The notes under the pieces are model-generated. The model ran no database searches. It saw only the letters and a list, made by a program, of their open reading frames with translations, and was not told the origin of the DNA. A stretch of DNA of 64,000 bases from Heracleum sosnowskyi. Taxonomy: Eukaryota; Streptophyta; Magnoliopsida; Apiales; Apiaceae. The stretch covers positions 126,902,998 through 126,966,997 of the forward strand of contig CM061240.1 in assembly GCA_030848705.1 (NCBI GenBank), in the 5' to 3' direction. The first letter of the stretch is position 1. Each line of letters starts with the position of its first letter. A program made the position numbers and the translations under genes. Positions 33,072-44,609 of the stretch are shown in pieces.

Positions 33072-33483
33072 CAAGTGCTGTAATTCGAGTCCGGTGGCTC
33101 GCGAGCCCGACCCGACTCGGCTCGTTTAGTAAGGCTCGGCTCGACTCGAACTCGTTAATGAGCCGAGCTCGAACATAAGACCGGGCTCGTTTAACTAAAC
33201 GAGCCGGCTCGACTCGACTCATGAAATTAAACGAGCCGAGTTCGGGCAGAAGATTAGGCTCGTTTAAGTGTAATTTTACACGAGCCGGCTCGCCCGACTC
33301 GTTTAAATAGGCTCGTTTAACTAAACGAGCCAGCTCGGTTCGACTCGTGAAATTAAACGAGCCGAGTTCGGGCAGAAGATTAGGCTCGTTTAATTAAACG
33401 AGCCGGCTCGGCTCGTGAAAAAAGCTCGGCTCGAATTAATACCCGGCTCGAACTCGCCCGGCTCGACTCGAATTACAGCCCTA
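33072..33483. mobile_element. hAT-like MITE rich in ctcgactcg/gagccg words
   Basis: The ends are inverted: gctgtaattcgagtc on the left and gactcgaattacagc on the right. The interior consists of repeated gagccggctcg, ggctcgtttaa and ctcgactcg words, many of them palindromic. A 36 bp phrase around agccgagttcgggcagaag occurs twice (33233 and 33360). No clear 8 bp target duplication was seen. The open frame across its left part is an artefact. Confidence 0.6.
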
Positions 33484-33484
33484 T

Positions 33485-34429
33485 CCCACCCAATTATATA
33501 CATTGGGGAGGAAAAAAAGATATAAAAATGAGTAAAATTAGATGAAAAGTAGGTAAAGTGGTGGAATCTATCAATATTTAATAATAGATTTGAGATAGGG
33601 AAAAAAGTAGTGGGTGTAATAGTGTTTTTTATATTTATTTAAATCGAAAAACAAAACTAAACTACTTTTTTTTAAAAAAATTATTAAAAATTATTCAAAT
33701 AGTCCAAAATGATTATAAGGCAGAATCAAGTTTATCCAAAATGATTCTGCAGCAGAATCAAATTTAAAATTAATATTTTTATTTAAATTTTAAATGTTAA
33801 TTTTTTTATAAAATTGGTATACGATAATATTCTACATTAGAATTAGATTTGTATTTTATGATTTTTGTTAGATTATTTATATGGTTCTTTTTAAATATTT
33901 TTATTTAAATGTTAAATGTTAATTTTTTTATAAAATTTGTATACGATAATATTCTACATTAGAATTAGAATCAGATTTATATTTTATGATTTTTGTTAGA
34001 TTATTTATATGGTTCTCCCCAATTCTCTATATAAGATGGTTATTCCCGGAAAATTGGCCTTTGTTTCGATAAAAAAAAAAACAAAATTCACAATTTTCAT
34101 ATGGTCAAACGTGAAATATATCTAATATTGACCGTAGAATCCCATATCTATTTATAATTAAAAAAAAAAAATCTTCACAAAAGGTAGGGGGATAAACAAA
34201 AGTTATAGGTTAAAAAAATGTTTAAAAAAATTGTAAGTTAAAATTTTATTTTACTCACTCATGTCAAAGTTCATGGGATCTGATCACACATGAGTTTATA
34301 CGTGAGTTCCATAATGTATTAAAAAGGATTCAAGATGAAGTAAACAATAAAATAATTTCAAAATAAATCAAGTTACATTTGAGTCTTATTATAAAAGTGC
34401 ATCTTACAATAAATTATATTATATCCTTA
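33485..34429. other. AT-rich spacer with a local duplication
   Basis: No gene. A segment of about 100 bp around taaatgttaatttttttata...gttagattatttatatggttct occurs twice (about 33785-33895 and 33905-34015). Confidence 0.6.
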
Positions 34430-35446
34430 TCAATACTATTATATAATAGAGGAAACATTAAAAGTTTGGTTGGTCGGTATGGTACGTTGTGATTTTACTT
34501 AATTGCCCTTAATTAGTTTTTACTTTTGGTTGGTCGGTATGGTAGGTTGTGATTTTACTTAATTGTCCTTAATTAGTTTTTACTTAATTAACCTTACTTA
34601 TTTATAGAAATATATTATTAAATAATAATATTACCTATTTATAACCAATTATCTTTTTTCACCTAAAACACATTATTTTTTCTATTTTTTCTAACAAATT
34701 CCCCTACTTTTTCAAATATATCACGGCCAATTACCTTTTTTAACTAAAACACGTTAGTTTTTCTATTTTTCCTTAATAAAATCTCTCTTTTTCCAAAAAT
34801 ATCACAGACAAACATTTAGTTATTTATTTTTAAACCTATTTTAATATTATAATTATTTTTTAAAAGTTTACCTATTTTAACATATCTACTTATTTTTCTT
34901 AACAAATGCAATTACTAAAAATATTAAAATATAAATAATCAAATACCTATTTATAACCAATTACCTTTTCAGCTAAAACACATTATATATTTTTTCGAAC
35001 AAAGTCTATCCTTTTCTAAATATATCATGAGAAATTATCTTTTACAATTTACTTTTTCTATTTTTCTCACTAAAATCCATTCTTTTTCCAAAAATATCAC
35101 AGGAAACCTTTTACTTATTTATTTTAAAACGTATTTAAATATTTTTAATTATTAAATTTTAAAACCTCATTTTTCAAAAATATCACGGGCATTAACCTTT
35201 TTAAACTAAATATATGTTACATTTTTTTTATGTTTTCTTACTAAAACCCCTCATTTCAAAAAATATAACGGGCAAACTCATACTTATTTATTTTAAAATA
35301 TGTTTTAATGTTTTTAATTAATTAAAAATGTTTAGCTATTTTAACATGCCTACTTATTTTTTGCACAATTACAATTAATAAAATATTAAAAAAATAATAA
35401 AAAAATAATAATTAACAATCCGTGCATCGCACGGGTTTTAAGCTAG
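34430..35446 (+). mobile_element. Non-autonomous Helitron 1
   Basis: It starts with TC after A (tcaatactattat) and ends with the hairpin ccgtgcatcgcacgg (35420-35434), then gttttaagctag, followed by T. The TC start, the GC-rich hairpin about 10 bp before CTAG and the A/T insertion point are the hallmarks of plant Helitrons. The interior is AT-rich with repeated phrases (tttccaaaaatatcac, aaaacatgtta) and no Rep/helicase ORF. Confidence 0.75.
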
Positions 35447-35450
35447 TATA

Positions 35451-37374
35451 TCTATACTATTATATTAAAGACGAAACATTGAAAGTTTTGTAGTCTGGTC
35501 CTGAAAATTTTTGTAGTCTGGTCACTCCATTCATAGCCGTTAGATATTTCTGATCAAATCGATGAGAACCGTTAGATAAAATATTAAAATTATTATATAG
35601 AATATCTTTTCTATTTTTCCTAACTAAAACATCTCTTTTTCCAAAAATATCGCGGCCATTTTCATTTAATAAAATAACATAATAAGGTTATAATTGCTAA
35701 TAACTAACTCATTACCATTTTTAGCCAAAATTTATATTCTTTTTTATAATTTCTAACTAAAATTTCTACTTTTATATTTTTTCTAAATAAAACCTCTCAT
35801 TTTCCAAAAATATCACGAACAATTCTATTTAATAAAAAAAATAATATTATTATAATTATTAATGACTAACCGAATAGCTTTTTTTCCCAAAATGTATATA
35901 TTTTTTTATATTTTCTAACTAAAACCTCAAAAATATCACGTGCAATTCCATTTAGTAGCATAAAATATATACTAATATTATAAATTTATCTCTCTATTTA
36001 TACTATATTATTAAAGACGAAACATTGAAAGTTTTGGTACCTGTTTTTTGGTACATGTTTTTTGATGCGGTACTTGCCTTATTTAATTGTTTATTTAATT
36101 ATTATAAAAATTATTATAATTAGTTAACCTTTCAGTTAAAATACATTCCCATTTTTTTCTAAAAAAATCACGGACAATTTCTTTTTCAGCTAAAACATGT
36201 TACTTTTCTATTTCTCATTGTTCAAATATATCATGAGCAAACTCTTATTTATTTATTTTAAAACCTATTTTGATACTTTTAATTGGCAATTACCTTTCCC
36301 CTTTTTTTTCTAGAAAAATCACGGGCAATTATCTTTTTCAACTAAAACATGTTATATTTTCTATTTTCCTTACTAAAATCCCTCCTTTTTCAAATATATC
36401 AGAGCAAACCCTTTTTTATTTACTTTAAAATCTATTTTAATACTTTTAATTGATAATTACTTTTTTCAACTAAATCATGTCACTTTTTTATTTTATTTTT
36501 ACTAAAACCCCTCTTTTTTCAAAAATATCACGGGCAAATCGGTACTTCTATCTTTTAAAATTTAACGAAAACATGTTACTTTCTATTTTCTTACTAAAAC
36601 CCCTCTTTTTACAAAATATCACGGGCAAACCATTACTTATTTATTTGAAAATCCATTTTAATACTTTTAATTATTTAAAAATGTTTAACCCACCTACTTA
36701 TTTTTTTTAATAAATGCAATTAATAAAATTTAAAATATAAATAATAAAATTAATAATTATTAAAAACAATTCGTGCATCGCATGGGTTTTAAGCTATATT
36801 ATTAAAGACGAAACATTAAAAGTTTGGTAGTCGGACGGACGGACGGTCGATACTTAGTTATTTTACTTAATTACTCTTACTTATTTTTTTTAAAAACTAT
36901 CACTAACCAATTACCTTTTCAACTAAAATACATGACCTTTGTTTATTTTTTTCTAACAAAATCCTCTATTTTTCTAAAAAAAACACGGGCGATTATTTTT
37001 TTTAACAAAACATGTTACTCTTTCTATTTTTCTTTACTAAAACCCCTCATTTTCGAAAAATATCCCGGGCAAATCCTTACTTATTTATTTTGAAATCTAT
37101 TTAAAAACTTTTAATTACAGACACTTACCTTTTCAGCTAAAACATGTTAATTTTTCTATTTTTCCTTACTAAGACCCCTCCCTTTTCAAAAATATCACGG
37201 GCAAACAGTTATTAATTTATTTTAAAATCTATTTTAATACTTTTAATTATTTAAAAAAGTTTAACACACCTACTTATTTTTTTTAGCAAATGCAAATTAA
37301 TAAATATTAAAACATCAATAATAAAAATAATAATTATTAATAACAATTCGTGCATCGCACAGGTTTTAAACTAG
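35451..37374 (+). mobile_element. Composite Helitron block 1 (three head-to-tail units)
   Basis: Helitron-type starts (tctatactattatattaaagacg and variants) occur at 35451, about 35989 and about 36794. Hairpin ends (cgtgcatcgcatggg, then ttttaagct) occur at about 36772-36793 and 37349-37374. The first unit lacks its own hairpin end, so the later ones either inserted into it or replaced its end. No coding capacity. Confidence 0.7.
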
Positions 37375-37850
37375 TAATAAGAGTAAGAGGGATAATAAGA
37401 AAGTACTACCGTAGGTCCAGAGTTCGATCCTCCATGGTTACATATTAAATACAATATTTATATAAACAAAAAAGTACAGTCAACGCGAAAACTAAAAAAC
37501 AGAAAAATTGGCGAAAACTGAGAACCAGAAAAACTGTAAATACTAATTGATGGGCTGACCATACAATATTTACGTAGTCCTATATGTTAACATATGGTTG
37601 TTATTAGGAACTTCTTTCCAATTGAGCCCAAAGCCCCTTAATAATATTTTAATTCAGTAAATGGCCGGCCGCAACATGTAACAATTCTAACCATAAAGTG
37701 CGTATGTTATGCTCAATTAAATTTTAGATGGTCTTTTTTAAAAGCCGTATATGGCTATATGCACGTTGGCTTCAGCTAACGTTATAATGGTGCATGAATG
37801 CAAAATATTATAATATTGTATTAAGCATTAATGCAATATATATATTATAA
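37375..37850. other. Spacer with a tRNA-like module
   Basis: At 37378-37470 lies a sequence with a B-box-like gagttcgatcctcc followed by acatattaaata. Related copies are at 41465-41555 and 42716-42810. The remainder (37470-37850) shows no gene. Confidence 0.5.
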
Positions 37851-39910
37851 TCTATACTATTATATTAAAGACGAAACATAGAAAGTTTTGTAGTCTAGTC
37901 ATGAAAGTTTTTGTAGTCTGGTCACTCCATTCATAGCCGTTAGATATTTTTGATCAAATCATTGAGAACCGTTAGATAAAATATTAAAATTAGTATATAG
38001 AATATCTTTTCTATTTTTCCTAACTAAAACATCTCATTTTCCAAAAATATCACAGACAGTTTCATTTAATAAAATAACATAATAAGGTTATAATTGCTAA
38101 TAAATAACTCATTATCATTTTTAGCCAAAGTGTATATTTTTTTTATATTTTCTAACTAAAATTTCTACTTTTCTATTTTTCCTAAATAAAACCTCTAATT
38201 TTCCAAAAATATCACGAATAGTTCTATTTAATAAAATAAAATAATAATATTATAATTATTAATGACTAACCGATTAGCTTTTTTTCCCAAAACATATATT
38301 TTTTTATATTTTCTAACTAATATTTCTCTTAACTAAAACCTCAAAAATATCACGGGCTATTCCATATAGTAGCATAAAATACTAATATTGTGAATATATC
38401 TCTCCATCTATACTATATTATCAAAGACGAAACATTGAAAGTTTTGGTACCTGTTTTTTTGTACCTATTTTTCGATACGATATTTTCCTTATTTAATTGT
38501 TTATTTAATTATTATAACCAGTTACTCTTTCAATTAAATTATATTACCATTGTTTTCTTAAAAAATCAGGGGCAATTTCCTTTTCAGCTAAAACATGTTA
38601 CTTTTTCTATTTCCTTTGCTAAAATCCTTCATTTTTCAAATATATCACCAGAAAACCCTTACATATTTACTTTAAAATCTATTTTAATACTTTTATTTGA
38701 CAATTACATTTTTCAACTAAAACATGTCATATTTTCTATTTTTCTTATTAAACCCCCTCTTTTTTCAAAAATATCACGGACAAATCGTTACTTTTATATT
38801 TTAAAATTCAACGAAAACACGTTACTTTCTATTTATATTACTAAAACCCCTCTGTTTCCAAAATATCGTGGACAAACCGTTACTTATTTATTTTAAAATT
38901 CATTTTAATACTTTTAATTATTTTAAAATGTTTAACACGCCTACTTATTTTTTTTTTAATAAATGCAATTAATAAAATATAAATAATAAAATTAACAATT
39001 ATTAAAAACAACCCGTGCATCGTACGGGTTTTAAGCTATATTATTAAAGACGAAACATTAAAAATTTGGTAGTCGGATAGACGGACGGTCGGTACTTAGT
39101 GATTTTACTTAATTACCCTTACTTATTTTTTTTAAAAAAACTATCACTAAAATAATAACATTATTTATAACCAATTACCTTTTCATCTAAAATACATTAC
39201 CTTTTTTTATTTTTTTTCCTTACAAAATTCTCTCTTTTTCTAAAAAAAAACACGGGCGGTTATCTTTTTTAACAAAAACATGCTACTCTTTCTATTTTTT
39301 CTGACTAAAATCCCTCATTTTCCAAAAATATCACGGGAAAATCCTTACTTATTTATTTTAAAATCTATTTTAATACTTTTAATTATGTTACTTTTTCTAT
39401 TTTTTCATTTTCTAAAAAAATTATTATTAAATAATAACATTTTTATAACCAACTACCTTTTTAGCTAAAATACATTATCTTTTCTAACAAAATCTTCTCT
39501 TTTTCTAAAAAAATCATGGGCAATTACCTTTTTCAACTAAAACATGTTACTCTTTCTGATTTTTCTTTACTAAACCCCTCATTTTCCAAAAATATTCCGG
39601 ACAAATCCTTACTTATTTATTGTGAAGCCTATTTAAATACTTTTAATTACGGACACTTACATTTTCATTTAAAACATGTTACTTTTTCTATTTTTCCTTA
39701 CTAAGACCCCTCCTTTTCCAAAAATATCACGGGCAAACAGTTATTAATTTATTTTAAAATCTATTTTAATACTTTTAATTATTTAAAAAAGTTTAATACG
39801 CCTACTTATTTTTTTTAGCAAATGCAGATTAATAGAATATTAAAACATAAATAATAAAAATAATAATTATTAATAATAATAATCCGTGCATCGCACGGGT
39901 TTTAAGCTAG
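37851..39910 (+). mobile_element. Composite Helitron block 2, duplicate of block 1
   Basis: Same start and same internal order as 35451-37374: starts at 37851, about 38399 and about 39032, hairpin ends at 39012-39028 (cccgtgcatcgtacggg) and 39883-39910. Sequence is recognisably parallel along the whole length despite many small changes, so the composite was mobilised or duplicated as one unit. Confidence 0.7.
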
Positions 39911-39949
39911 TATTATATTATATACATATCAGCTTAAAATCCACAATGC

Positions 39950-40969
39950 ACCCAATGATTATTATTTTATTATTTTACGTTTAGGTAACTGTTGGCCCGT
40001 GATTTTTTTGGAAAATTAGGGATTTTTATAAGAAAAAATAGAAAAAATAACATATTTTAGCTGAAAAATGTAATTATCTGTAATTAAAAGTATTAAAATA
40101 GGTTTTAAAATAAATAAAGGTTTGTCCGTAATATTTTCGGTAAAAAAGGGATTTTAGTAAGGAAAAATAGAAATAGCAACCTGTTTTAGTTGTAAAAGGT
40201 AATTGCCCGTGATTTTTTTAGAAAACTAGATGATTCTGTTTCAAAACAGAATATTTTAGTTGAAAAGGTAATTGGTTATAAATAATGTTATTATTTAATA
40301 ATAGTTTTAAAAAATAAATAAGTTATGGTAATTAAGTAAAATCACGAAGTACCAACCGACCAACCAAACTTTTAATGGTTCGTCTATTATAAGATAGTTT
40401 AAAACGAATTATTTTTAATAATTGTTATTTTTATTATTTACATTTTAATATTTTATTAATTTCATTTGTTAAAAAAATAATTAGGCGTGTCAAATTTTTT
40501 TAATTAATTAAAATTATTACAATAGCTTTTAAAATAAATAAGTAACTGTTTGCCCGTGATATTTTTGAAAAAGAAGGGGTTTTAGTATGGAAAAATAGAA
40601 AAAATAATATATTTTAGCCGAAAAGGTAATTGCCTGTAATTAAAAGTATTAAAACAGGTTTTAAAATAAATAAGGATTTTCCGTGGTATTTTTGGAAAAA
40701 GAAGAGTTTTAGTAAGGAAAAATATAAAGAGTAACATGTTTTAGTTGAAAAGGGTAATTGCCCGTGATTTTTTTAGAAAAAGAGAGAATTTTGTTAGAAA
40801 AACTAAAAAAAGGTAATATATTTTTGCTGAAAATGTAATTGGTTATAAATAATTTTATTATTTAATAACATTTTTAAAAAAATAAGTAAGGGTAATTAGG
40901 TAAATTCGAAGTACCAACCGACCAACCAAATTTTAATGTTTCGTATATTATAAGATAGTATAGTATAGA
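39950..40969 (-). mobile_element. Two reversed Helitron fragments, head to tail
   Basis: On the minus strand a 5' end (tctatactatactatctta) begins at 40969 and a second begins near 40390, directly after the degenerate 3' end of the first. The interior is the inverse of the neighbouring Helitrons (ccaaccgaccaaccaaa, gtgatttttttagaaaa). The lower one is truncated, with no hairpin end. Confidence 0.6.
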
Positions 40970-40984
40970 AGTACAGATTATAGG

Positions 40985-41460
40985 ACTTTTTCATAAATAC
41001 CCAATCCCGGAAAGCTTTTTGCAAAAATACATTTTCAAATTTTTTTTGCGAAAATACCATCTTTTAAAAAATATTTGCAAAAATACATCCACAACCAAAT
41101 CAACCAAATGTAACTGCATGCAACCTGCTTCGCAGCCACATATTCAATTTTAAAATTTTTGCAATTCACATATTTTCAACCACATATGCAACTGCATGCA
41201 ATCTACTGCGCAACCACATATGTAAATTCAATTTTAAAATTTTCACAATCCACCTGTTTGCAACCACATGTGCAACTGCATGAAACTATATTGCATTTGG
41301 TTGATTTGGTTCCAGATCGTATTTTTGCAAAAAATTGTTATTTTCGCAAAATATTTTTTTAAAAAAAGTATTTTTGAAAATATTTTGAGAAAATGGTAAA
41401 ATCGCATAAAAACTTAAAAAAATTGATACATTTGGCAAAAATCCAAGATTATATCCTATT
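40985..41460. repeat. Fold-back AT-rich repeat, same vocabulary as 17640-18290
   Basis: Words such as ttgcaaaaatac, aaaatatttgcaaaaat and caaccacatatg occur on both arms in inverted order (left about 41020-41100, right about 41290-41400). A second-family MITE-like copy; no coding function. Confidence 0.45.
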
Positions 41461-41464
41461 TTAT

Positions 41465-41555
41465 AATAAGAGTAAGGGGATAATAAGGAAATACTACCAT
41501 AGGTTACAGTTCGACTCCCCTCTACAACATATTAAATAAAACTTTTATATATAAA
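41465..41555 (+). repeat. tRNA-like module (SINE-like), copy 2
   Basis: taataagagtaaggggataa, a B-box-like cagttcgactcccc and acaacatattaaataaaac. Closely related to 37378-37470. Confidence 0.45.
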
Positions 41556-41879
41556 TAATTAAATTTATTCTAAAGGGTCTATAAAAAATGAGGATAAAAC
41601 TGATATTACTATATGACCGGTCTACTCTTGCTAACTACATTATTAAACTCTGCATATATGCTAAGGGAGATATAACTTTACATATATGTAATATCACTTT
41701 AGGTTTATGCAATCTTAAGTACTGTGTTCATGTTGGATATAAAGACCTCGTCTCGGGATAAAAATTAATAATTCAACGTGATAACTCCTGGAATGATGAT
41801 TTGGAACAAAAAAAACTCTTGGTGTGTCACCAATTACGTAGACCCAATAATATTTTATTAGTGGAACAATATTTGTATG

Positions 41880-42620
41880 ATAAATTTTTATAATATAAAA
41901 TTTTAATTTGATGTGACAATTTTTTATATATTTATAATGATAAATTTTAATTTGAAGTTATACATTATAAATGTTATTAAGGCTATAAAAAATATTTTCC
42001 AGGTTTTTCAATGTTTGTTAAAATTATATAATTAATGTAAATGTATTTTATTTGAAATATTGAGTTATAAATAACATATGATAATATTGGTATAAGGTGT
42101 TTAAAAAGTAAATTAGAAAAGTGGAAGAAAAAGAAAATGGAGAAAAAGAGGAAAAAAGAGAATTAGTTGACTTAATAATTAATGAGGAGGGAGAGACTGA
42201 TAGTGCCGTGGCTATCCAGTCATTGTTTATTTTAGAATTAGTATAAACTAGAATAGTACTCGATGCTGTGATAATATTTCATGTATTTATAATAGATAAT
42301 ATTAAATTTTAATTTGAAGTTTTATATTAGAAATGTTGTTAATGCTGTAAAACATTTATTTTTCATGTTTTTCAATATTTGTTTGAATAATTTAATTAAA
42401 TTTAGTATATTTTATTTCAAATATTGAGTTGCGAATAACATAAATATTGGTAAAAGTTGTTTGAAAAATAAATTAAGAAAGTAAAAGAAAAATATGAACA
42501 AAAGGAGGAAAATAATAATTAATGAGAAGAAAATAACGAATTTTTTTTTAAATAAAAAAGTTACATGTGAGAAGCTATCGAGTTAGCATGTGTTTGTTTT
42601 AGTATTAGTATAGATGAGTA
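41880..42620. repeat. Tandem duplication, about 350-380 bp unit, two copies
   Basis: Copies at about 41880-42250 and 42270-42620 share aaattttaatttgaagtt, atttgaaatattgagtt, the run of a-rich words (gaagaaaaagaaaatgg or aaagaaaaatatgaac) and the final attagtata. Both are AT-rich and non-coding; divergence is clear by eye. Confidence 0.6.
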
Positions 42621-42715
42621 TGAAGAAGGATGAAATATAACTAAAGGATGGATTCTAATCAACGACATATTACATATTTTTTTTTATATGGCAGCTATAC
42701 TAAACTGCCCATAAC

Positions 42716-42810
42716 TATTATGTAATAACTGTACAAGAGGTAATAAGAAAGTATTATAATGGATTAAATGACCGATTCTCATCTACAACATATTAAAAAA
42801 AAATTATATA
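42716..42810 (+). repeat. tRNA-like module (SINE-like), copy 3, degenerate
   Basis: gtacaagaggtaataagaaag and gaccgattctcatctacaac with acatattaaa match the two better copies, but the B-box is damaged. Confidence 0.4.
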
Positions 42811-43113
42811 TAACAATTATACTAATAAGTTTGTAATTGGAATTTCACGAATAACATGTAAAATAATTACTATTTTATATGATAAAAATATTACCAATGG
42901 TTAAGGATTGTAAAATTTATATATTAAAATTTGAATATCCTCAATCACATGTTAATAACTAATACTTATATTATTAAATTTAAAAATATCAAAAATATAT
43001 AAAAAAAAATTGTTGCTTAATATTCATATGTTTTGTCCCAAACTAATGTCAAAGTTATATAATCCAATTCAAAAACTATTTAAAAACATATAAAAAGAAT
43101 TAATCAATCAATA

Positions 43114-43846
43114 TCTATAGTAAACTATAATAACCGAAAAGGTTGATCCCTCCTTTTTTTATTATACCTTTCGATCATAACGGTTAGATATTTCAAATCA
43201 AATCGATACGAAGCGTTAAATTTAATACTAAAATTATTCTATAAAACGAACTCATGTTCCATTTCCACAAACAACATATTAAAATTAAACATTTTTAAAT
43301 AATCATAACCGTTAGATCTTTCAAATCACATCGATATAGACCGTTAGATTTAACACTAAAGTTATTCTATATAACGAACTCAGGTTCGATTTCCACCAAC
43401 AACATACTTAAATTAAACATTTTTAAAATTTATTCCATGTAAAGCAACTTAAGGTTTGATCCCAGAAAACAACATACTTTGAGCCATTACAGTTAGATCT
43501 TTAAGATCAAATCGATACAAAACATTAGATTTAATACTAACGTTATTCTATACAATGAACTCACGTTCATTCCTACCAACAAAATATTAAAATTAAACAT
43601 TTTTAAAAATTATGCCATACAACAATTTAAACTTCAATTCCTGACAATAACATATTAACGTTAATCATCTATAACATTAGTTTTTAAAATATAAATATAG
43701 GTGAAATCTCATCTTACAATTTTTTTTAAACTATAAAAACTAAAAATAAATATTAAAATTTAAATTTAAAAAAAATCAAAATTATTAAAATTTAAATAAT
43801 AGTAAAACATTATAAACACCCGTGCTTTGCACGGGCTATAAACTAG
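43114..43846 (+). mobile_element. Helitron of a second family with internal 120-180 bp repeats
   Basis: It starts TCTATAGTAAAC at 43114 and ends with a perfect hairpin cccgtgctttgcacggg (43819-43835), then ctataaactag. Inside, a unit containing aaccgttagatctttcaaatc, cgatacaaa and a B-box-like gttcgatttcc...caacatattaaa recurs at about 43180, 43310 and 43480, with partial copies after. No ORF. Confidence 0.72.
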
Positions 43847-43889
43847 TATCTATAATTTTGATGAATATGCAATTATTAATTTATATATT

Positions 43890-44608
43890 ACAAGCCTATA
43901 ACCCGTGCGATACACGGATGAATTTTAGTATTTTTAATTTATTAATTTAGTATTTTTATATGATTTACTATTATTTTTTATCTTATTTTATTAGCATTTA
44001 TTTGTATTTTGATCTTAAAATTTTTTAATATGTTGTCAACGGATTAATATCTTGAACTTTTGAATGTAGCTTAGAAAAATAGATGATATAAATATTTAAT
44101 AATAATAATAATATGTTGTTGACGGGATTCGAATTTTGAACCCGTGAGAGTATTTTAGATACCAAGAAAATAATATTTTTTTAATATTACATCAAACGGT
44201 TCTCATTTATCTATATTTATATCTAACGGTTATTATTTAGAGAACCAAACTACCAACCAACCAAATAGATGGTAGTTTGCTTATAATAGTATTTTTTTAT
44301 ATGATTTTTTAGTATTTTTTATCTTATTTTATTAACATTTATTTGTATTTTGATCTAAATTTTTTTAATATGTTGTTGACGGGATTCGAACCCTGAACCT
44401 GTGGCAACATTTTAGATATAAAAAAAGGATATTCTTTTAATATTACATCCAACGGTTCTCATTTATCTATATTTAGATCTAACGATTATTATTTAGAGGA
44501 CTAAACTAAATGACCAAACTACCAACCAAATAGAGATTACCAAACTACCAACCAAATAGATGGTGGTTTGCTTATAATATTATAGTATAGATAGATAGAT
44601 AGTATAGA
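43890..44608 (-). mobile_element. Reversed Helitron(s), two related units
   Basis: On the minus strand the 5' end (tctatactatctatctatc) is at 44608 and a hairpin end (ccgtgtatcgcacggg) at about 43901-43917. A second 5'-like end (accaaatagatggtagtttg) near 44260-44290 and duplicated interiors (atttgtattttgatct, ttgacgggattcgaa) show two units. The final CTAG is altered. Confidence 0.6.
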
Positions 44609-44609
44609 T

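Noticed and set aside
36477..39704. Several Phe/Leu/Lys-rich ORFs in the Helitron blocks
   Set aside because: They share repeated FSKIS/YLF phrases because the Helitrons are repetitive; no Rep, helicase or captured gene is recognisable.
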